A stretch of DNA of 64,000 nt, taken from contig NZ_CWKH01000001.1 in assembly GCF_001245615.1 (NCBI RefSeq), positions 1,674,001-1,738,000 on the forward strand. The letters are read 5' to 3'. Origin of the DNA: Mycolicibacterium neworleansense. Its GTDB lineage: Bacteria; Actinomycetota; Actinomycetes; Mycobacteriales; Mycobacteriaceae. The position numbers and the translations under genes are program-made. This document shows positions 45,849-56,649 of the stretch, piece by piece (the first letter of the stretch is position 1; the number at the start of each line of letters is the position of its first letter). Under the pieces are notes generated by a model. The model did no database searches, was not told where the DNA came from, and was given only the letters and a program-made list of their open reading frames with translations.

Positions 45849-47727
45849 GTGGCGCGCGCAGGTCGTACACCGTGTCCGGGCCCACCTTGGTCGAGGCGAA
45901 GTTCGCTTTCACCCAGTCGGTGATGTCGGTGTGGGAATTCCTGAAGAAGTCGCCGTGGGCGCCTCCTTTGGACTCCGGGAGGATGTAGTAGGTGATCTGG
46001 CGGTCGGCGACATAATTCTGGAACTGCTCCAGCGTCGGGGCCGGATCGGTTCCGGTGAAGCCGCCGATCGCCATTACCGCCGTGTCGGTGGACAATTCGA
46101 GGCCGGATGCCGCCCCGGACCGATTGATGGCGGCCGACCAGGTGGTGTCGGCCGCCCGCAGCATGGCATCCACTTCGGGGTTGTCGGAGTTCCAGCCGTG
46201 CCCGTGGTCGTCGTCGGGATCGGCCGGTCCGACCGTGGGGCCGCCCCCGGTGTGCGGCTGCCCCAACGTGGCCACGGTGTAGGCCGTCGTTCCGGCCAGG
46301 CCCCCGATCAGCGCGAGCGCCAGCGCGACCGTCGCCGTTGCGCGGTGTCCGTTCCGCAGCGCCCACAGCAGGGCGACGGCGGCCGCGACGGCCACCACCA
46401 GGATCGCCCAACGTAGCGGCGGAAACCACGACGCGTTGCGACCCAGGATCCAGAAGCTCCACCCCGCGGTGCCCACAAGCATGGTGGTCAAACCGATCTG
46501 GCCCAGCCGGTCGTCGCGCCGGCGCCACATCTCGGCGACACCGATCGCGAACATCGCCGCCAGCGCCGGCGCCAGCGACAGGCAGTAGTACGGGTGGACC
46601 ATGCTCTTCATGAAACTGAGCACCAGCCCGTCGATCAGCAGCCAACTGCCGAACAGGATGGCGCCGGCGCGGACGAGGTCGGTCCGCCGCCTGCGGCCGC
46701 GCGACACCAACACCAGCACCATGGCGAGCAGACCCGCCGGCAGCAGCCAGCCGATCTCGAAGCCGAACTCACCGGTGAACAACCGCGGCAGGCCGTGGGA
46801 CTGGTTGCCGAACACGCCGCCGTGCGGCGCGGACCCCGGAAGCCCGGCCACCTCGGCCGCGGTGACCGGACCCCGGTTCATCTGGTTGTGCCCGAGAACC
46901 CGGCCGAATCCGTTGTAGCCCAACACCAGATTCATGAAGTTGTTGTCGGTGGACCCGGCGAGATAGGGCCGCGAGGAGGCGGGCCACACCATGGTGAGGA
47001 CCACGAACCACCCGGCCGAGACGACAAATGCCGCCAGCGAGCCGGCCAGGTGCAGCAGGCGCCGGCCCATCGGGACGGCCGCGGCGATGAGATACACCAG
47101 GGCGATGGCCGGCATGGCCATCAGGCCTTCGAGCATCTTGGCCAGGAACGCGAAGCCCAGTGCCACCCCGGTCAGCATCAGCCAGCGGGCACCGGATCCC
47201 TGCAGGGCACGGACCGTGCAGTAGGCCGCGGCCGTCATGAGCAGCACCATCGCGGCGTCGGGATTGTTGAACCGGAACATCAACGCCGCCACCGGAGTCA
47301 GGGCCAGGACGGCGCCGGAGAGCAGGGCCGCCCGCGGACCGCTGATGCGGCGGACCGCACCGTAGAGCAGCGCGACCGAACCGACGGCCATCAGCGCTTC
47401 GGGAATGAGCATGCTGGCGCTGCTGAACCCGAACAGCTGACCGGACAGGCCCATCACCCATTGCGACACCGGCGGCTTGTCCACCGTGATGAAGTTGGCC
47501 GGATCCAGCGATCCGAAGAGCAACGCCTTCCAGTTCAGCGACCCGGACTGCACGGACGCCGCGTAGAACTGGTTGCCCATGCCGTTGGTGGTGATGTTCC
47601 ACAGGTAGGCCACGGCGGTGGCAGCCAGCAGAGTGGGCAGCGCCAGGCGCTCACGAGGGATCCGCGGAGTGCTTCCCGGGCCTTCGATGGCGGGCTCGGC
47701 GGAGGCGTCCTCCAACGTCGTCGTCAC
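45838..47727 (-). CDS. GT-C fold glycosyltransferase, family 39/ArnT-like
   Basis: 629 residues with about 11-13 membrane helices and an extracytoplasmic C-terminal domain (from about 490). The first loop has the acidic VDKPPVSQW motif (Asp83) typical of the ArnT/PMT superfamily, and MFRFNNPDAAMVLLM follows. It would use a polyprenyl-phosphate sugar donor to glycosylate a lipid, glycan or protein outside the membrane. Not near other cell-wall genes. Confidence 0.86.
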   Translation of the reverse strand: MTTTLEDASAEPAIEGPGSTPRIPRERLALPTLLAATAVAYLWNITTNGMGNQFYAASVQSGSLNWKALLFGSLDPANFITVDKPPVSQWVMGLSGQLFGFSSASMLIPEALMAVGSVALLYGAVRRISGPRAALLSGAVLALTPVAALMFRFNNPDAAMVLLMTAAAYCTVRALQGSGARWLMLTGVALGFAFLAKMLEGLMAMPAIALVYLIAAAVPMGRRLLHLAGSLAAFVVSAGWFVVLTMVWPASSRPYLAGSTDNNFMNLVLGYNGFGRVLGHNQMNRGPVTAAEVAGLPGSAPHGGVFGNQSHGLPRLFTGEFGFEIGWLLPAGLLAMVLVLVSRGRRRRTDLVRAGAILFGSWLLIDGLVLSFMKSMVHPYYCLSLAPALAAMFAIGVAEMWRRRDDRLGQIGLTTMLVGTAGWSFWILGRNASWFPPLRWAILVVAVAAAVALLWALRNGHRATATVALALALIGGLAGTTAYTVATLGQPHTGGGPTVGPADPDDDHGHGWNSDNPEVDAMLRAADTTWSAAINRSGAASGLELSTDTAVMAIGGFTGTDPAPTLEQFQNYVADRQITYYILPESKGGAHGDFFRNSHTDITDWVKANFASTKVGPDTVYDLRAPLRR

Positions 47728-47788
47728 ACGACCATTAAGTCGGCGCCGCCTTTGTCTGAGCTATGTATCCGCCGTGGGTTCGCTGGAC

Positions 47789-48370
47789 TCAGAGCGATTC
47801 GACGAACAACTTGTGGATGCGGCGGTCCCCGGTCATCTCCGGATGGAAGGACGTTGCCAGCATCGAGCCCTGGCGCACCGCGACGATGTGATCGGCGGCG
47901 CGGGCCAACACCTTGACACCGGCACCGACCCGCTCGACCCACGGTGCCCGGATGAACACGGCATGCACCGGGGTATTGAGGCCCTCGAAGTCGATGTCCC
48001 CCTCGAAGGAATCGACCTGGCGACCAAAGGCATTGCGCCGCACGGTCATATCGATGCCTTTCAACGGGACCGCCGCGCGCCCCTCAACGCCGGCATCTAC
48101 GATCTCGCCGGCCAGCAGGATCATGCCGGCGCACGAGCCGTAACACGGCAACCCCGCGGCGATGCGTGCCCGCAGCGGTTCGAGCAGGTCGAATTCGCGC
48201 AGCAGGTGACTCATCGCCGTGGATTCCCCGCCGGGGATCACCAGGGCATCGACCGCGTCGAGTTCGGACAGGCGCCGCACGGTGCCTGCCTCTGCCCCTG
48301 CCTCTCGCAGCGCAGCCAGATGCTCGCGGGTGTCGCCCTGCAGTGCGAGCACCCCGACCCGGGGACTCAC
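47789..48370 (-). CDS. pdxT: Pyridoxal 5'-phosphate synthase glutaminase subunit
   Basis: 193 residues, class I glutaminase that supplies ammonia to PdxS. Catalytic Cys in [12 protein letters not shown], His in [13 protein letters not shown] at 48370 starts VGVLALQGD; it overlaps the tesB stop by 4 nt. PdxS is one gene upstream on the same strand. Confidence 0.95.
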   Translation of the reverse strand: MSPRVGVLALQGDTREHLAALREAGAEAGTVRRLSELDAVDALVIPGGESTAMSHLLREFDLLEPLRARIAAGLPCYGSCAGMILLAGEIVDAGVEGRAAVPLKGIDMTVRRNAFGRQVDSFEGDIDFEGLNTPVHAVFIRAPWVERVGAGVKVLARAADHIVAVRQGSMLATSFHPEMTGDRRIHKLFVESL

Positions 48371-49215
48371 GAGCCCTCGGGCGGAGTGAAGTTGCGCTGA
48401 TAGCGCGTCAGGCCCTCCTGCATCACCGCGGCCACCATCTCGCCATAGCGGTTGAAGATCTTGCCCTGGGTCAGCGAACGCCCGCCGCAGGCCGAAGGCG
48501 AAGACTGGTCGTAGAGCAGCCATTCGTCGGCGCGGAACGGCCGCATGAACCACATCGCGTGGTCCAGCGACGCCACCATCAGATGCTTGCGCACGTCGAG
48601 GTGGTTGACCTGGGCCGAGCCGAGCAGGGTCAGATCGCTCATGTAGGCCAGCGCGCAGATGTGCAGCACGTGATCGTCGGGCAGCGGGTCCCGGTGGCGG
48701 AACCACACCTGTTGCTGAGAGGCCTTGCCGGGCAGCCGAGCCACCTTGCTCCGCGGCACGATCCGGACGTCCCACTCGTCGAACTGGGCGAACCCGGCGT
48801 CGTCGAACGCTCCCCCGGACCGGAACCCGGGCAGATCGTCGGGCCCGGGGGCGTCGGGCATGGCGTCCTGATGTTCGATGCCGGTCTGGTCGCTCTGGAA
48901 GGACGCCGACATCGTGAAGATCGTTTCGCCGTGCTGGATCGCGCTCACCCGGCGGGTGCAGAACGAGCCGCCGTCCCGGATGCGCTCGACGGTGTACACC
49001 GACGGCGCCCGGGCATCGCCCGGTCGCAGGAAGTAGCCGTGCAGCGAGTGCACCTGAAACGCCGGCTCCACGGTGCGCACCGCCGACACCAGCGACTGAC
49101 CGGCCACGTGGCCGCCGAAGGTCCGCTGCAGGAAACCCGACTCCGGGCTGAACACCCCACCGCGATAGATGTTGACCTCGAGCTGTTCCAGATCGAGGAT
49201 CTCTTCAATCGCCAT
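48367..49215 (-). CDS. tesB: Acyl-CoA thioesterase II
   Basis: 282 residues, double hot-dog thioesterase. Repeats of the fold are marked by [14 protein letters not shown] and [15 protein letters not shown]; the end [21 protein letters not shown] is the usual TesB signature. Cleaves medium- and long-chain acyl-CoA. Lies between pdxS and pdxT as in M. tuberculosis (tesB2), an odd partner for B6 genes. Confidence 0.94.
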   Translation of the reverse strand: MAIEEILDLEQLEVNIYRGGVFSPESGFLQRTFGGHVAGQSLVSAVRTVEPAFQVHSLHGYFLRPGDARAPSVYTVERIRDGGSFCTRRVSAIQHGETIFTMSASFQSDQTGIEHQDAMPDAPGPDDLPGFRSGGAFDDAGFAQFDEWDVRIVPRSKVARLPGKASQQQVWFRHRDPLPDDHVLHICALAYMSDLTLLGSAQVNHLDVRKHLMVASLDHAMWFMRPFRADEWLLYDQSSPSACGGRSLTQGKIFNRYGEMVAAVMQEGLTRYQRNFTPPEGS

Positions 49216-49224
49216 TCGAGATGT

Positions 49225-50136
49225 TTACCAGCCGCGCTCGGCGAGCCGGTGCGGCTGGGCGATCTCCTCGACGTTGATGCCGACCATGGCCTCACCCAGA
49301 CCGCGCGACACCTTGGCCAACACGTCGGGATCGTCGTAGAACGTGGTGGCCTTGACGATGGCCGCGGCACGCTGCGCCGGGTTACCCGACTTGAAGATGC
49401 CCGAGCCCACGAACACACCCTCGGCGCCGAGCTGCATCATCATCGCCGCATCGGCCGGGGTGGCGATGCCGCCCGCGGTGAACAGCGTGACCGGCAGCTT
49501 GCCGGCCCGGGCCACCTCGACCACCAGGTCATACGGTGCCTGCAGCTCCTTGGCCGCGACGTACAACTCGTCCTCGCTCATCGAGGTGAGCCGGCGGATC
49601 TCGCCGCCGATCTTGCGCATGTGGGTGGTGGCGTTGGAGACGTCCCCGGTGCCGGCCTCACCCTTGGAGCGGATCATCGCCGCGCCCTCGGTGATGCGAC
49701 GCAGGGCCTCGCCCAGGTTGGTGGCACCACAGACGAAGGGCACCGTGAAGCGCCACTTGTCGATGTGGTTGGTGTAGTCGGCCGGGGTGAGCACCTCGGA
49801 CTCGTCGATGTAGTCCACGCCCAGGGACTGCAGGATCTGCGCCTCGACGAAGTGCCCGATGCGCGCCTTGGCCATGACCGGGATGGTGACCGCTTCGATG
49901 ATGCCCTCGATCATGTCGGGATCGCTCATCCGCGACACCCCGCCCTGGGCGCGGATGTCGGCCGGGACCCGCTCCAGGGCCATCACAGCAACCGCACCCG
50001 CACCTTCGGCGATCTTCGCCTGTTCGGGGGTGACGACGTCCATGATCACGCCGCCCTTGAGCATCTCGGCCATCCCGCGCTTCACGCGCGCGGTACCGGT
50101 CTGGTTGCTAGAGCCGTTCTGCGCCGCGGTATCCAC
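49225..50136 (-). CDS. pdxS: Pyridoxal 5'-phosphate synthase lyase subunit
   Basis: 303 residues, TIM barrel that builds PLP from ribose 5-phosphate, glyceraldehyde 3-phosphate and ammonia from PdxT. Near-universal blocks: [57 protein letters not shown] prefer GTG 50136, which has GGAGGAG 6-7 nt upstream; a TTG at 50151 would place the start inside that site. Confidence 0.96.
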   Translation of the reverse strand: MDTAAQNGSSNQTGTARVKRGMAEMLKGGVIMDVVTPEQAKIAEGAGAVAVMALERVPADIRAQGGVSRMSDPDMIEGIIEAVTIPVMAKARIGHFVEAQILQSLGVDYIDESEVLTPADYTNHIDKWRFTVPFVCGATNLGEALRRITEGAAMIRSKGEAGTGDVSNATTHMRKIGGEIRRLTSMSEDELYVAAKELQAPYDLVVEVARAGKLPVTLFTAGGIATPADAAMMMQLGAEGVFVGSGIFKSGNPAQRAAAIVKATTFYDDPDVLAKVSRGLGEAMVGINVEEIAQPHRLAERGW

Positions 50137-50201
50137 TGCTATCTCCTCCAAATTGCTACTGATTCAGTGTAGTGGAGCCGCCAAATCCATTAAATCCGCA
50201 G

Positions 50202-51260
50202 TCAACGGATGGCTTGCAGCTCGCGATTCGCGGATCCCCGCGTATTCGCCAGCGTCGCTGACGGCTGTTCGGCCAGTTCATTGGCCTGAGCCAGCAGCTC
50301 ACCCAGTTGAAGCGGATACACGGCCTCCCCGCCGGCAACCAACTCGGCGATCATTGTCGCATCGCACCAACGATGCCCGTGAATGTAGTGCCGCTCCAGG
50401 GTGGTGCGCCCCGTCGCCGACGGCTCGAACCGGGCGGTGCGGTGGATGAAGAAGAACTCCTCGCTGCGAATCACCGAGGCGTTGAAGTCGATGACGGCGT
50501 CGCGCCGCCACACCGGCCCGACCAGCTCCGCCGGCGACGCCTGCAGTCCGGTCTCCTCGGCGAGTTCGCGGGCCGCGGCATCCGCCAGGTTCTCGCCGGG
50601 CTGGACCGCGCCTCCGACCGTGAACCACCATCGCGGCGCGGGCCTGTCCGGATCGTCGATCGCCGGGTCACTGCCGCGCAGCAGCAGCACCGCTCCGGTT
50701 TCGTCGAGCAGCACCACCCGCGCCGAGGTCCGACGGCTCACCGGGTTGGCCTCGGCCTGTGAGTCCGGGCGTTCGACGATCTCGAAATAGGTGGGCAGTG
50801 CGGCGGTCCCGCCGAGCCGCAGCGCCCGCACCGCTCGGCGTTCCCGCAGGGCCAGGGTGTCGCGCACGGCGTCGTTGTGGAAGCGCCGGGCCAGCAGCAC
50901 GCGGGCCTCGGCGTCGGCCAGCTCGGCGACGAGCGCCACCGGCAACCCGGACGGGTCGACCGCGGCCAGCGCGGCCGACAGATCGTTCTCGGCGGCTTCG
51001 CGCGCCGGACGCGGGGCCCGTTCGGCGGCATCGGCCAGCGCCGCGAGCCGCCTGCCCTCCGGAGCGCCGGCATAGGCGTCGACGGCGACGGCACGGGCCA
51101 CCACGGCCCGGCGGGCCAATGCACCGTCGAGCGCCTGCCACGACAGGTCGTAGCGGACGTGGAGCCGGTCGAGCCGGTTTGCCGTCTGGTAGGCCCATCC
51201 TGCGACGAGCAGCAGGACCATCAGCAGGCCCAGCGATGTGATCACCAACCAGGTCGGCAT
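50202..51260 (-). CDS. Membrane-anchored NUDIX hydrolase (Rv2609c type)
   Basis: 352 residues. One N-terminal helix (LVITSLGLLMVLLLVAGWAY), an Arg/Ala-rich helical region, then a NUDIX domain with a perfect box, G-x5-E-x7-REL-x-EE-x-GL, in GAVQPGENLADAAARELAEE (then TGL). It would hydrolyse a nucleoside diphosphate derivative; substrate unknown. Linked to the PIM genes (2 bp after pimA), a position kept across mycobacteria. Confidence 0.9.
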   Translation of the reverse strand: MPTWLVITSLGLLMVLLLVAGWAYQTANRLDRLHVRYDLSWQALDGALARRAVVARAVAVDAYAGAPEGRRLAALADAAERAPRPAREAAENDLSAALAAVDPSGLPVALVAELADAEARVLLARRFHNDAVRDTLALRERRAVRALRLGGTAALPTYFEIVERPDSQAEANPVSRRTSARVVLLDETGAVLLLRGSDPAIDDPDRPAPRWWFTVGGAVQPGENLADAAARELAEETGLQASPAELVGPVWRRDAVIDFNASVIRSEEFFFIHRTARFEPSATGRTTLERHYIHGHRWCDATMIAELVAGGEAVYPLQLGELLAQANELAEQPSATLANTRGSANRELQAIR

Positions 51261-51262
51261 GC

Positions 51263-52387
51263 CTAGTCACCCACCTGAACTTTGACCCCGGTGCTGGCCA
51301 CGGTCTCGTACACCCGCATGATCTGGCCGGCCACGACCGACCAGTCGTAGCGGACCACCCGCTCGGTCGCCTTGTCGATGTACCGCGCGCGCAAGTCGTC
51401 GTCGTCCAGCACCTCGATCAACGCATCGGCCAGCGCCTCGGCGTCACCGATCGGAACCAACCGCCCGGCCTGTCCCCCGTCGAGCACCCGATTGAAGGCG
51501 TCCAGTTCACTGGCCACCACGGGTGTCCCGGCCGCCATCGCCTCGACCAGCACGATGCCGAAGCTCTCGCCGCCGAGGTTGGGTGCGCAGTAGACGTCGG
51601 CGCTGCGCATGGCCGCGGCCTTGGCCTCGTCGTCGACCTGCCCCAGGAAACGCAGGTGCCCGGCGAGCTCGCCGGCCTCCTCCCGCAGCGCGTCCTCGTC
51701 GCCGCGGCCCACGATCAGGATCTCGATGTCGGCGAACCGCCGCACGAGTTTCGGGAGCGCACCCAGCAGCACCGGCATGCCCTTACGCGGCTCGTCGAAC
51801 CGTCCGAGGAACAGGACGCTGCGACCGGGCCGCGGATACCCGTCGAGGCGGGGCGCATTCGCGAACGACGGCACGTCGACCCCGTTCGGGATCTCGACCG
51901 CATCCGAGCCGAGCGCCTCCATCTGCCAGCGCCGGGCCAGGTCGGAGACCGCGATCCGGCCGACGATCTTCTCGTGGTACGGGCGCAGGATTCCCTGAAA
52001 GACGCTCAGCGTCAACGACTTTGTGGTCGAGGTGTGGAACGTCGCCACGATCGGCCCCTCGGCGGCCTGCAGCGCCAGCATGGACAGGCTGGGCGCGTTG
52101 GGCTCGTGCAGATGCAGTACGTCGAACTCGCCCTCGGCGATCCACTTCTTGACTTTGCGATGGGTGGCCGGCCCGAACCGAAGGCGCGCCACCGAGCCGT
52201 TGTAGGGAATCGGAACCGCCTTGCCACCCGAAACCACGTAATCGGGCAGTTTCACATGCGGCGACGATGGCGCCAGGACGCTGACGTGGTGCCCGCCGGC
52301 GCGCATCACCTCGGCCAGTTGCAGCACATGGGATTGCACACCGCCCGGCACATCGAACGAATACGGACAGACCATCCCGATACGCAT
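51263..52387 (-). CDS. pimA: Phosphatidylinositol alpha-mannosyltransferase PimA
   Basis: 374 residues, GT4 family, GT-B fold. Transfers the first mannose from GDP-mannose to phosphatidylinositol on the inner face of the membrane. N-terminal MRIGMVCPYSFDVPGGVQSH, acceptor-side FHTSTTKSLTL and the E-x7-E motif in ESFGIVLVEAMAAG. ATG 52387 gives the known N-terminus; nine upstream codons are not needed. Confidence 0.96.
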   Translation of the reverse strand: MRIGMVCPYSFDVPGGVQSHVLQLAEVMRAGGHHVSVLAPSSPHVKLPDYVVSGGKAVPIPYNGSVARLRFGPATHRKVKKWIAEGEFDVLHLHEPNAPSLSMLALQAAEGPIVATFHTSTTKSLTLSVFQGILRPYHEKIVGRIAVSDLARRWQMEALGSDAVEIPNGVDVPSFANAPRLDGYPRPGRSVLFLGRFDEPRKGMPVLLGALPKLVRRFADIEILIVGRGDEDALREEAGELAGHLRFLGQVDDEAKAAAMRSADVYCAPNLGGESFGIVLVEAMAAGTPVVASELDAFNRVLDGGQAGRLVPIGDAEALADALIEVLDDDDLRARYIDKATERVVRYDWSVVAGQIMRVYETVASTGVKVQVGD

Positions 52388-52421
52388 GGCTAGCTCCGTC
52401 GCCTCTTCGCGCAAGCACTCA

Positions 52422-53333
52422 TCAGGTGGTACCCAGTCGGGCGCGACGTTCGTCGGACAGATCGGCCAGCCACTGCGGCTGCAGCATGTGCCAATCAGCC
52501 GGATGCGCGGCGATGTTCTCGGCGAACCGGTCGGCCAACTGCTGGATCACCACGGACACATCCCCCGACGAGGTGTCGAGCGCGTCGAAGATCTCGACCA
52601 CGCAGTCCTCCCCGTCGTAGTGGACATGCGTCGGATGCAACGGGGCGCCGGTCTCGATCGCCAGCTTGGCCGGGCCGGCAGGCATCCGGGTGGCCTCACC
52701 GAAGAACTGGACCTCCACGCCGTTGCGGGTGAGGTCCCGGTCGGCCATCAGGCAGACGAACTTGTTGTCGCGCAACCGTTCCGAGAGCACCTCGAAGGGC
52801 GGACGCTCCCCACCCGACAGCGGGAACACCTCGAACCCCAGGCTCTCCCGGTAGTCGATGAAGCGCCGGTACAGCGATTCGGGTTTGAGCCGCTCGGCCA
52901 CGGTGGCGAAGGTTCCGAACTGCTGGGCCAGCCACACCCCGGCCATGTCCCAGTTACCGCTGTGCGGCAGCGCCAGCACCGCGCCACGGCCCGCCTCACG
53001 TGCGGCCCGCAGGTGGTCCGCGCCGACGAACACCTCGTCCAGGCGCTTGGCCACAGCGGTCAGATCCATCGACGGCAACCGGAACGCCTCCCGCCAGTAC
53101 CGGGCGTAGGAGGCCAGTGAAGCACGCATGAGGGCGTCGGGCACCTCGACCGGGGCCACCCCGGTCACCCGGGCCAGGTTCTTACGCAGCTGCTGCGGCC
53201 CACCGCCGCGCGACGCGTAGAACGCACCCGCGTCGAAAAGGTTGCGCGCCATGAGCTCCGGCATCGCACGAACCAGCTGCCAGCCTGCCGCATAACCCAG
53301 GTCGGTCACCTGCCCGGACAGCGGAATGTTCAC
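52422..53333 (-). CDS. patA: Phosphatidylinositol mannoside acyltransferase
   Basis: 303 residues, LpxL/HtrB-like acyltransferase (Rv2611c type). HX4D motif in LPHSGNWDMAG, then DRDLTRNGVEVQFFG and ETGAPLHPTHVHY. Adds palmitate to the mannose of PIM. GTG 53333 overlaps the pgsA stop by 4 nt. Between pgsA and pimA as expected. Confidence 0.94.
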   Translation of the reverse strand: MNIPLSGQVTDLGYAAGWQLVRAMPELMARNLFDAGAFYASRGGGPQQLRKNLARVTGVAPVEVPDALMRASLASYARYWREAFRLPSMDLTAVAKRLDEVFVGADHLRAAREAGRGAVLALPHSGNWDMAGVWLAQQFGTFATVAERLKPESLYRRFIDYRESLGFEVFPLSGGERPPFEVLSERLRDNKFVCLMADRDLTRNGVEVQFFGEATRMPAGPAKLAIETGAPLHPTHVHYDGEDCVVEIFDALDTSSGDVSVVIQQLADRFAENIAAHPADWHMLQPQWLADLSDERRARLGTT

Positions 53334-53977
53334 GAGGCTCCCGGGGGTTGGATCGGGTCCATGGCTCCCGGCGATGTGCGCACCGCGTGGATCCGCTGCG
53401 CCACGGTCACCACGCTGGCCACCGCCAGCAGCCAGGCCGCCAGATGCAGCAGCCACGGGATGTGCAGGAACGGCACACCCGAGAGCCCCGCGCCGACCAG
53501 CACGATCACCAGTCGTTCCGGGCGCTCGATGATGCCGCCGTCACCGCGCAGCCCGCTGGCCTCGGCGCGGGCCTTGATGTAGGAGATGACCTGTGAGGTG
53601 ACCAGACAGATCAGGATCGCGACCACGAGCGTCGGATCATGCAGGCCGAACGCCGCCCACCACAGCAGGCCGGCGAAGATCGCGCCGTCGGCGATCCGGT
53701 CGCATGCGGCGTCGAGCACGGCTCCGAAGCGGGTACCGCCGCCGCGTTCCCGGGCCATCGCCCCGTCGAGCATGTCGGCGAGCACGAAGACGAACACCGC
53801 GAACGCGCCCCACCACAACTGACCGATCGGGAAGAGGGTCAACGCGGCGGTGACTGTCCCGGCGGTGCCGACGATCGTGACGATGTCGGGAGTCAGGCCC
53901 GCGCGCAGCGCCGCCTTGGCCACCGGCCGCGACAACTTGGCGTAGGCCGCCCGGCTCATCAGGAAGAGGTTGCTCAC
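53330..53977 (-). CDS. pgsA: Phosphatidylinositol phosphate synthase
   Basis: 215 residues, CDP-alcohol phosphotransferase with six helices. The full family motif is in DGAMARERGGGTRFGAVLDA followed by ACD, with all three catalytic Asp. Makes PI-phosphate from CDP-diacylglycerol and inositol phosphate, first step of PIM synthesis. GTG 53977 overlaps the HIT gene stop. Confidence 0.95.
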   Translation of the reverse strand: MSNLFLMSRAAYAKLSRPVAKAALRAGLTPDIVTIVGTAGTVTAALTLFPIGQLWWGAFAVFVFVLADMLDGAMARERGGGTRFGAVLDAACDRIADGAIFAGLLWWAAFGLHDPTLVVAILICLVTSQVISYIKARAEASGLRGDGGIIERPERLVIVLVGAGLSGVPFLHIPWLLHLAAWLLAVASVVTVAQRIHAVRTSPGAMDPIQPPGAS

Positions 53978-54537
53978 GGCTGGCGGGCCCATTCCGCGGC
54001 CAGCAGCTCCCGGGTCTCGCTCAGCAGCTGAGGAATGACCTTGGCGCCACCGATGATGGTGATGAAGTTCGCGTCACCGCCCCAGCGCGGCACCACGTGC
54101 ATGTGCAGGTGCTCGGCGAGCGACCCCCCGGCCGAGGTGCCCAGATTCAGACCCACGTTGAAGCCGTGGGGACGAGAGACGGCCTTGATGACGCGGATCG
54201 CCTTCTGCGTGAACGCCATCAGCTCGGCACTCTCGGCCACGGTCAGGTCCTCCAGCTCGGACACCCGCCGGTAGGGCACGACCATGAGATGGCCCGGGTT
54301 GTACGGGTAGAGGTTGAGCACGGCGTACACCAGTTCGCCGCGGGCCACCATGAGCCCGTCCTCGTCGGACATCTCGGGGATGTCGGTGAACGGCTGTGAC
54401 GAACCGGCCGAGCCGATCTTGTTGTCGCTCTTGACCGCATCGACGATGTAGCTCATGCGGTGCGGTGTCCACAGCCGCTGCAGGTGGTCCGGCTCGCCCA
54501 CCCCGTGGTCGACGATCGACCGCTCGTCCCCGGTCAC
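53974..54537 (-). CDS. HIT-domain protein, Ap4A phosphorylase type (Rv2613c)
   Basis: 187 residues. The histidine triad is in [31 protein letters not shown] and [15 protein letters not shown] are conserved. The M. tuberculosis counterpart splits diadenosine tetraphosphate phosphorolytically, as I recall; thrS next door makes Ap4A as a side reaction, so the pairing makes sense. GTG 54537 overlaps the thrS stop. Confidence 0.93.
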   Translation of the reverse strand: MTGDERSIVDHGVGEPDHLQRLWTPHRMSYIVDAVKSDNKIGSAGSSQPFTDIPEMSDEDGLMVARGELVYAVLNLYPYNPGHLMVVPYRRVSELEDLTVAESAELMAFTQKAIRVIKAVSRPHGFNVGLNLGTSAGGSLAEHLHMHVVPRWGGDANFITIIGGAKVIPQLLSETRELLAAEWARQP

Positions 54538-56588
54538 GGCGCAGTGCCCACCTTGACCAGATCGGCCGTCGGGACCGCGTTGTTGCGGTCGGCGATCCAC
54601 TTCACGATCGCCTCCACGGCCTCGTCGAGCGGCACGCCGTTGATCTGGGTGCGGTCACCGAAGCGGAAGGAAATGGCCGATGCCTCAACATCGCGGTCCC
54701 CCGCCAGCAGCATGAACGGCACCTTCAGGTTGGTGTGGTTGACGATCTTCTTCGCCATCCGGTCGTCGCTGCCGTCGACCTCGACCCGGACACCGCGCGA
54801 CTTCAGTTTGGCGGCAACGTCATACAAGTAGTCCAGGTGGGCGTCGGCGACCGGGATACCGACCACCTGCACCGGGGCCAGCCAGGCCGGGAACGCGCCC
54901 GCGTAATGCTCGGTGAGCACCCCGAAGAACCGCTCGATCGAGCCGAACAGGGCGCGGTGGATCAACACTGGCCGTTGACGCGATCCGTCGGCGGCGGTGT
55001 ACTCCAGCTCGAAGCGGTCGGGCATGTTGAAGTCCAGCTGGATCGTCGACATCTGCCAGTTGCGGCCCAGCGCGTCCTTGACCTGGACGGAGATCTTGGG
55101 TCCGTAGAACGCCGCGCCGCCCGGATCAGGCACCAGATCCAGACCCGAGGCTTCGGCGACCGACCGCAGGGTCTCGGTGGCCTCATCCCACATCTCGTCG
55201 GAGCCCACGTACTTGTCGGGATCCTTGGTGGACAACTCCAGGTAGTAGTCGTCCAGGCCGTAGTCGGAGAGCAGGTCGAGCACGAACTGCAGCAGCGACG
55301 TCAGCTCGTCGCGCATCTGCTCCCGCGTGGTGTAGATGTGCGCGTCGTCCTGCGTCATGCCGCGCACCCGGGTCAGCCCGTGCACCACACCGGACTTCTC
55401 GTAGCGGTACACCGAGCCGAATTCGAAGAGCCGCAACGGAAGTTCGCGGTACGAGCGGCCCCGGGCCCGGTAGATCAGGTGATGCATCGGGCAGTTCATC
55501 GGCTTGAGGTAGTAGTCCTGGCCCGGCTTGCGCACCGTGCCGTCCTCGTTGTACTCGGCGTCGATGTGCATCGGCGGGTACATGCCGTCGGCGTACCACT
55601 CCAGGTGGCCCGAGGTGATGTAGAGGTGTTCCTTGGTGATGTGCGGGGTGTTGACGAACTCGTAGCCGGCTTCGGAGTGCTTGCGCCGCGAGTAGTCCTC
55701 GAGCTCTTTGCGGATGACACCGCCCTTGGGGTGGAACACCGGCAGGCCGGAGCCGAGCTCGTCGGGGAAGCTGAACAGGTCCAGCTCGACGCCGAGCTTG
55801 CGGTGGTCGCGGCGCTGCGCCTCCTCGATCAGCTCGAGGTGGCGGTCCAGGGCCTCCTGCGACTCCCAGGCGGTGCCATAGACGCGCTGCAGGCTGGCGT
55901 TGTTCTGGTCGCCGCGCCAGTAGGCCGCACTGCTTCGGGTCAGCTTGAACGCCGGGATGTACTTGGTGGTCGGGATGTGCGGACCGCGGCACAGGTCGCC
56001 CCAGACCCGCTCCTTGGTGCGGGCGTTGAGGTTGTCGTACGCGGTCAGTTCGTCGCCGCCAACCTCCATCACGTCGGGGTCACCGGATTTGTCGTCGACG
56101 AGCTCCAGCTTGTAGGGCTCGCCGGCCAGTTCCTCGCGGGCCTGGTCCTTGGAGTCGTAGACGCGCCGGGAGAACAGCTGCCCGTCCTTGACGATCTTCT
56201 GCATGCGCTTTTCGAGCTTCTCCAGGTCCTCTGGAGTGAACGGCTCGGCGACATCGAAGTCGTAGTAGAAGCCATCGGTGATCGGCGGGCCGATACCCAG
56301 CTTGGCCTGCGGGAACAGGTCCTGCACGGCTTGGGCCAGCACGTGGGCACAGGAGTGCCGGATCACGCTACGGCCGTCCTCGGTGTTGGCCGCCACCGGA
56401 GTCACCTCGACGTCGGTGTCCGGGGTCCACGACAGGTCGCGCAACCGGCCGTCGGCGTCGCGCACCACCACGATCGCGTCGGGGGTCCCGCGACTGGGTA
56501 GATCCGCCTCGCGCACCGCCGCGCCGGCGGTAGTCCCGGCCGCGACCCGGATCGGGGCAGCAGGGGCTGGACTGGGGGCGGCACTCAT
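54534..56588 (-). CDS. thrS: Threonine-tRNA ligase
   Basis: 684 residues: short TGS-like N-terminus, editing domain with [12 protein letters not shown], class II catalytic core with the zinc cysteine in [10 protein letters not shown], and an anticodon-binding C-terminus ([16 protein letters not shown]). ATG 56588 is 8 nt after GGAG and is preferred to ATG 56606. Heads a chain of 4-nt overlaps thrS-HIT-pgsA-patA followed by pimA and the NUDIX gene. Confidence 0.97.
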   Translation of the reverse strand: MSAAPSPAPAAPIRVAAGTTAGAAVREADLPSRGTPDAIVVVRDADGRLRDLSWTPDTDVEVTPVAANTEDGRSVIRHSCAHVLAQAVQDLFPQAKLGIGPPITDGFYYDFDVAEPFTPEDLEKLEKRMQKIVKDGQLFSRRVYDSKDQAREELAGEPYKLELVDDKSGDPDVMEVGGDELTAYDNLNARTKERVWGDLCRGPHIPTTKYIPAFKLTRSSAAYWRGDQNNASLQRVYGTAWESQEALDRHLELIEEAQRRDHRKLGVELDLFSFPDELGSGLPVFHPKGGVIRKELEDYSRRKHSEAGYEFVNTPHITKEHLYITSGHLEWYADGMYPPMHIDAEYNEDGTVRKPGQDYYLKPMNCPMHHLIYRARGRSYRELPLRLFEFGSVYRYEKSGVVHGLTRVRGMTQDDAHIYTTREQMRDELTSLLQFVLDLLSDYGLDDYYLELSTKDPDKYVGSDEMWDEATETLRSVAEASGLDLVPDPGGAAFYGPKISVQVKDALGRNWQMSTIQLDFNMPDRFELEYTAADGSRQRPVLIHRALFGSIERFFGVLTEHYAGAFPAWLAPVQVVGIPVADAHLDYLYDVAAKLKSRGVRVEVDGSDDRMAKKIVNHTNLKVPFMLLAGDRDVEASAISFRFGDRTQINGVPLDEAVEAIVKWIADRNNAVPTADLVKVGTAP

Positions 56589-56649
56589 CGGGGAGTCTCC
56601 TACCATGCGAGGGCTAATGCGAACGCGACCATGCTATCGGTGGGCCTGA

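Noticed and set aside
47728..47788. Terminator between the GT-C gene and pdxT
   Set aside because: TCTGAG and CTCAGA can pair but the loop is about 26 nt and the stem only 6 bp; too weak.
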